Shown piece after piece: positions 62,824 to 64,000 of a stretch of DNA of 64,000 bases (within the stretch, counting starts at the first letter, position 1; each line of letters begins with the position of its first letter). The stretch lies in NCBI RefSeq assembly GCF_044784365.2, contig NZ_CP173063.2; one strand, written 5' to 3'. The notes under the pieces were generated by a model. That model saw only the letters and a list, made by a program, of their open reading frames with translations, did no database searches and had not been told where the DNA came from. The translations under genes were made by a program, and so were the position numbers. The DNA comes from Cetobacterium_A somerae (lineage in GTDB: Bacteria > Fusobacteriota > Fusobacteriia > Fusobacteriales > Fusobacteriaceae).

Positions 62824-63654
62824 CTAAAATACAGCTATTGAAGACCCTTTATAATAATCATCTATTATTTTTTTATTTTCAGCAGTTTGATAAACTTCTA
62901 AAACTCTTTTTATCTCTGGTTTATTTTGATTATCATCTCTTGAAGCTATTATATTAAAATATGGCTTTAATCTCTCATTTTTAAAATCTTCAATAAAGAT
63001 TGAATCTACCAATGGTGAATATCCAGCTTGAACAGCAACACCATTATTTATAGCCGCAACATCTACATCTTCTATTGATCTTGGAATTTGAGTTGCTACT
63101 AACTCAACTATTTTTATATTCTTTGGATTTTCTATAATGTCTTTAACTCTTGGAAAAGCTCCTGCATCTTTATTTACACTTATAAGCCCTGCATCCTGAA
63201 GTAAAAGTAGTGCTCTTCCACCATTTGAGCTGTCATTTGGAATAGCTACTACTGCTCCATCTTTTAACTGAGATAAATCCGTTAATTTTTTAGAATAAAT
63301 CCCCATTGGAGCTAATACTGTATATCCTAAATTAACTATTGATAACTTATGTTCCTTTTTAAAATTGTCAAAATATATCTCTGTTTGAAATGCATTTATA
63401 TCTATTTCCTTATCTTGAAGAGCCAAATTTGGTCTTATATAGTCTGCAAAATTTATAAACTTTAGTTCTATATTCTCTTTTGCAAGTTGGTCTCTTACAT
63501 TTTCCCAGATTACATTTTCATCTCCATTAATTCCTAGTTTTACTACTTTTTTCTCTGTTGTTGATGAATCATCTGATGAGTTCCCACATCCTAAAAATCC
63601 TACTGTTGATAACACCAAAAATATAACTACCTTTAAAATCTTTAATATTTTCAT
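62824..63654 (-). CDS. metQ: Methionine ABC importer substrate-binding lipoprotein
   Basis: 276-residue NlpA/MetQ protein. Lipobox VGFLGC near residue 22. The fold shows KLGINGDENVIWENVRDQL, IELKFINFADYIRPNLALQDKEIDINAFQTEIYFDNF, VAIPNDSSNGGRALLLLQDAGLI and DVDVAAINNGVAVQAGYSP, all hallmarks of methionine-binding proteins. It follows metI by 34 bases. The site GGGAGG precedes the ATG. Confidence 0.93.
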   Translation of the reverse strand: MKILKILKVVIFLVLSTVGFLGCGNSSDDSSTTEKKVVKLGINGDENVIWENVRDQLAKENIELKFINFADYIRPNLALQDKEIDINAFQTEIYFDNFKKEHKLSIVNLGYTVLAPMGIYSKKLTDLSQLKDGAVVAIPNDSSNGGRALLLLQDAGLISVNKDAGAFPRVKDIIENPKNIKIVELVATQIPRSIEDVDVAAINNGVAVQAGYSPLVDSIFIEDFKNERLKPYFNIIASRDDNQNKPEIKRVLEVYQTAENKKIIDDYYKGSSIAVF

Positions 63655-63688
63655 AACTCTTTCCTCCCTATAGTTTTAATTTTTTATT

Positions 63689-64000
63689 CTAACGTTTTAT
63701 TTTTTTTAATATTTTTTCTCCCGACCATTGTATAAAAGTTATCAAGCTTACCAAAATTATAATCGTTACTACCATGATATCTGTTTTAAAATGTTGATAT
63801 CCATATCTAATAGCAAAGTCACCAAGACCGCCGCCACCAACTGTTCCTGCTACAGCTGAAAATCCAATTAAACTAACTGTAGTTATAATAAGAGCATAAA
63901 TAATCTCTGGTAATGCTTCTCTCAATAATACTCTATAAATTATTTCAAACGGAGAAGATCCCATTGCGTAGGCTGCTTCTATTACTCCTGAATCAACACT
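63689..64000 (-). CDS. metI: Methionine ABC importer permease, N-terminus cut by window edge
   Basis: C-terminal about 103 residues. The frame is open through the window edge, with the EAA loop visible as SGVIEAAYAMGSSPFEIIYRVLLREALPEI. The segment FSAVAGTVGGGGLGDFAIRYGYQHF is diagnostic of MetI. It ends 34 bases before metQ. The ATPase gene metN would be expected just outside the window. Confidence 0.94.
   Translation of the reverse strand, partial: SVDSGVIEAAYAMGSSPFEIIYRVLLREALPEIIYALIITTVSLIGFSAVAGTVGGGGLGDFAIRYGYQHFKTDIMVVTIIILVSLITFIQWSGEKILKKIKR

Noticed and set aside
1..64000. CRISPR arrays, rRNA or tRNA genes
   Set aside because: No regularly spaced repeats, no rRNA segments and no cloverleaf-like sequences were recognised; tRNA absence is by eye only.

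Overview
The window is AT-rich DNA from a Gram-negative anaerobe, most likely a Fusobacteriota member (Cetobacterium or Fusobacterium type). The inference rests on very low GC, outer-membrane proteins (TolC-type channels, a beta-barrel porin) beside clostridial-style metabolism, a fusobacterial-type histidine racemase with long-form urocanase, a 2-hydroxyacyl-CoA-dehydratase-like iron-sulfur system, and strong GGAGG ribosome sites. No rRNA, tRNA or CRISPR array was seen. Both window edges cut genes (an RND pump at the left, metI at the right).

Layout. 1-6.3 kb: a minus-strand tripartite RND efflux operon whose TolC-like protein has an extra N-terminal domain, with a divergent BglG/PRD-like regulator (6.6-8.0 kb). 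8.1-12.7 kb: a gene for a secreted Met/His-rich protein split in its signal peptide by an IS3-family element (3-bp target duplication), then a two-component system with a Met-rich sensor domain and a ferredoxin-nitroreductase. 12.8-18.4 kb: a 58-residue secreted protein, an ABC-F ATPase, an LtaS-type phosphoglycerol transferase, an SDR and a DedA/VTT membrane protein. 18.4-23.6 kb: a ROK repressor whose start is out of frame at an A8 tract, divergent from hutU, hutG and a DapF-like probable histidine racemase. 23.7-33.5 kb: hydrolases, M20 amidases with a transporter, a polysaccharide deacetylase, a small lipoprotein, a Cys-cluster diguanylate cyclase and a DEAD-box helicase, followed by a 46-bp palindrome.

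33.8-41.6 kb: a LysE exporter divergent from an XRE-cupin regulator and a methyltransferase, then a minus-strand oxalate locus (frc, oxc, AEC carrier, beta-barrel protein). 42.1-47.2 kb: a divergent ATPase activator and a single-subunit double-cubane-type protein, apparently co-directional with a sugar-type ABC importer lacking its ATPase. 47.3-53.5 kb: a two-component system running into a TolC-MacA-MacB efflux operon. 53.6-57.3 kb: an MsrA-MsrB fusion and a cation P-type ATPase split by a frameshift in an A7 tract.

57.4-64 kb: a signal-peptide-bearing CbiK under a cobalamin riboswitch, an orphan AtpR-like membrane protein, a c-di-GMP-I riboswitch whose layout predicts an ON switch for a secreted DUF4402 protein, a flavin disulfide oxidoreductase, an M20 amidohydrolase and a methionine ABC importer.

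The most interesting signals are the c-di-GMP riboswitch/DUF4402 unit together with the Cys-cluster diguanylate cyclase, the IS insertion that removes a signal peptide and supplies an outward promoter, the two homopolymer frameshifts, the TolC fusion, and the double-cubane protein/activator pair next to oxalate genes. All family calls are from reading the sequence; no database search was run.
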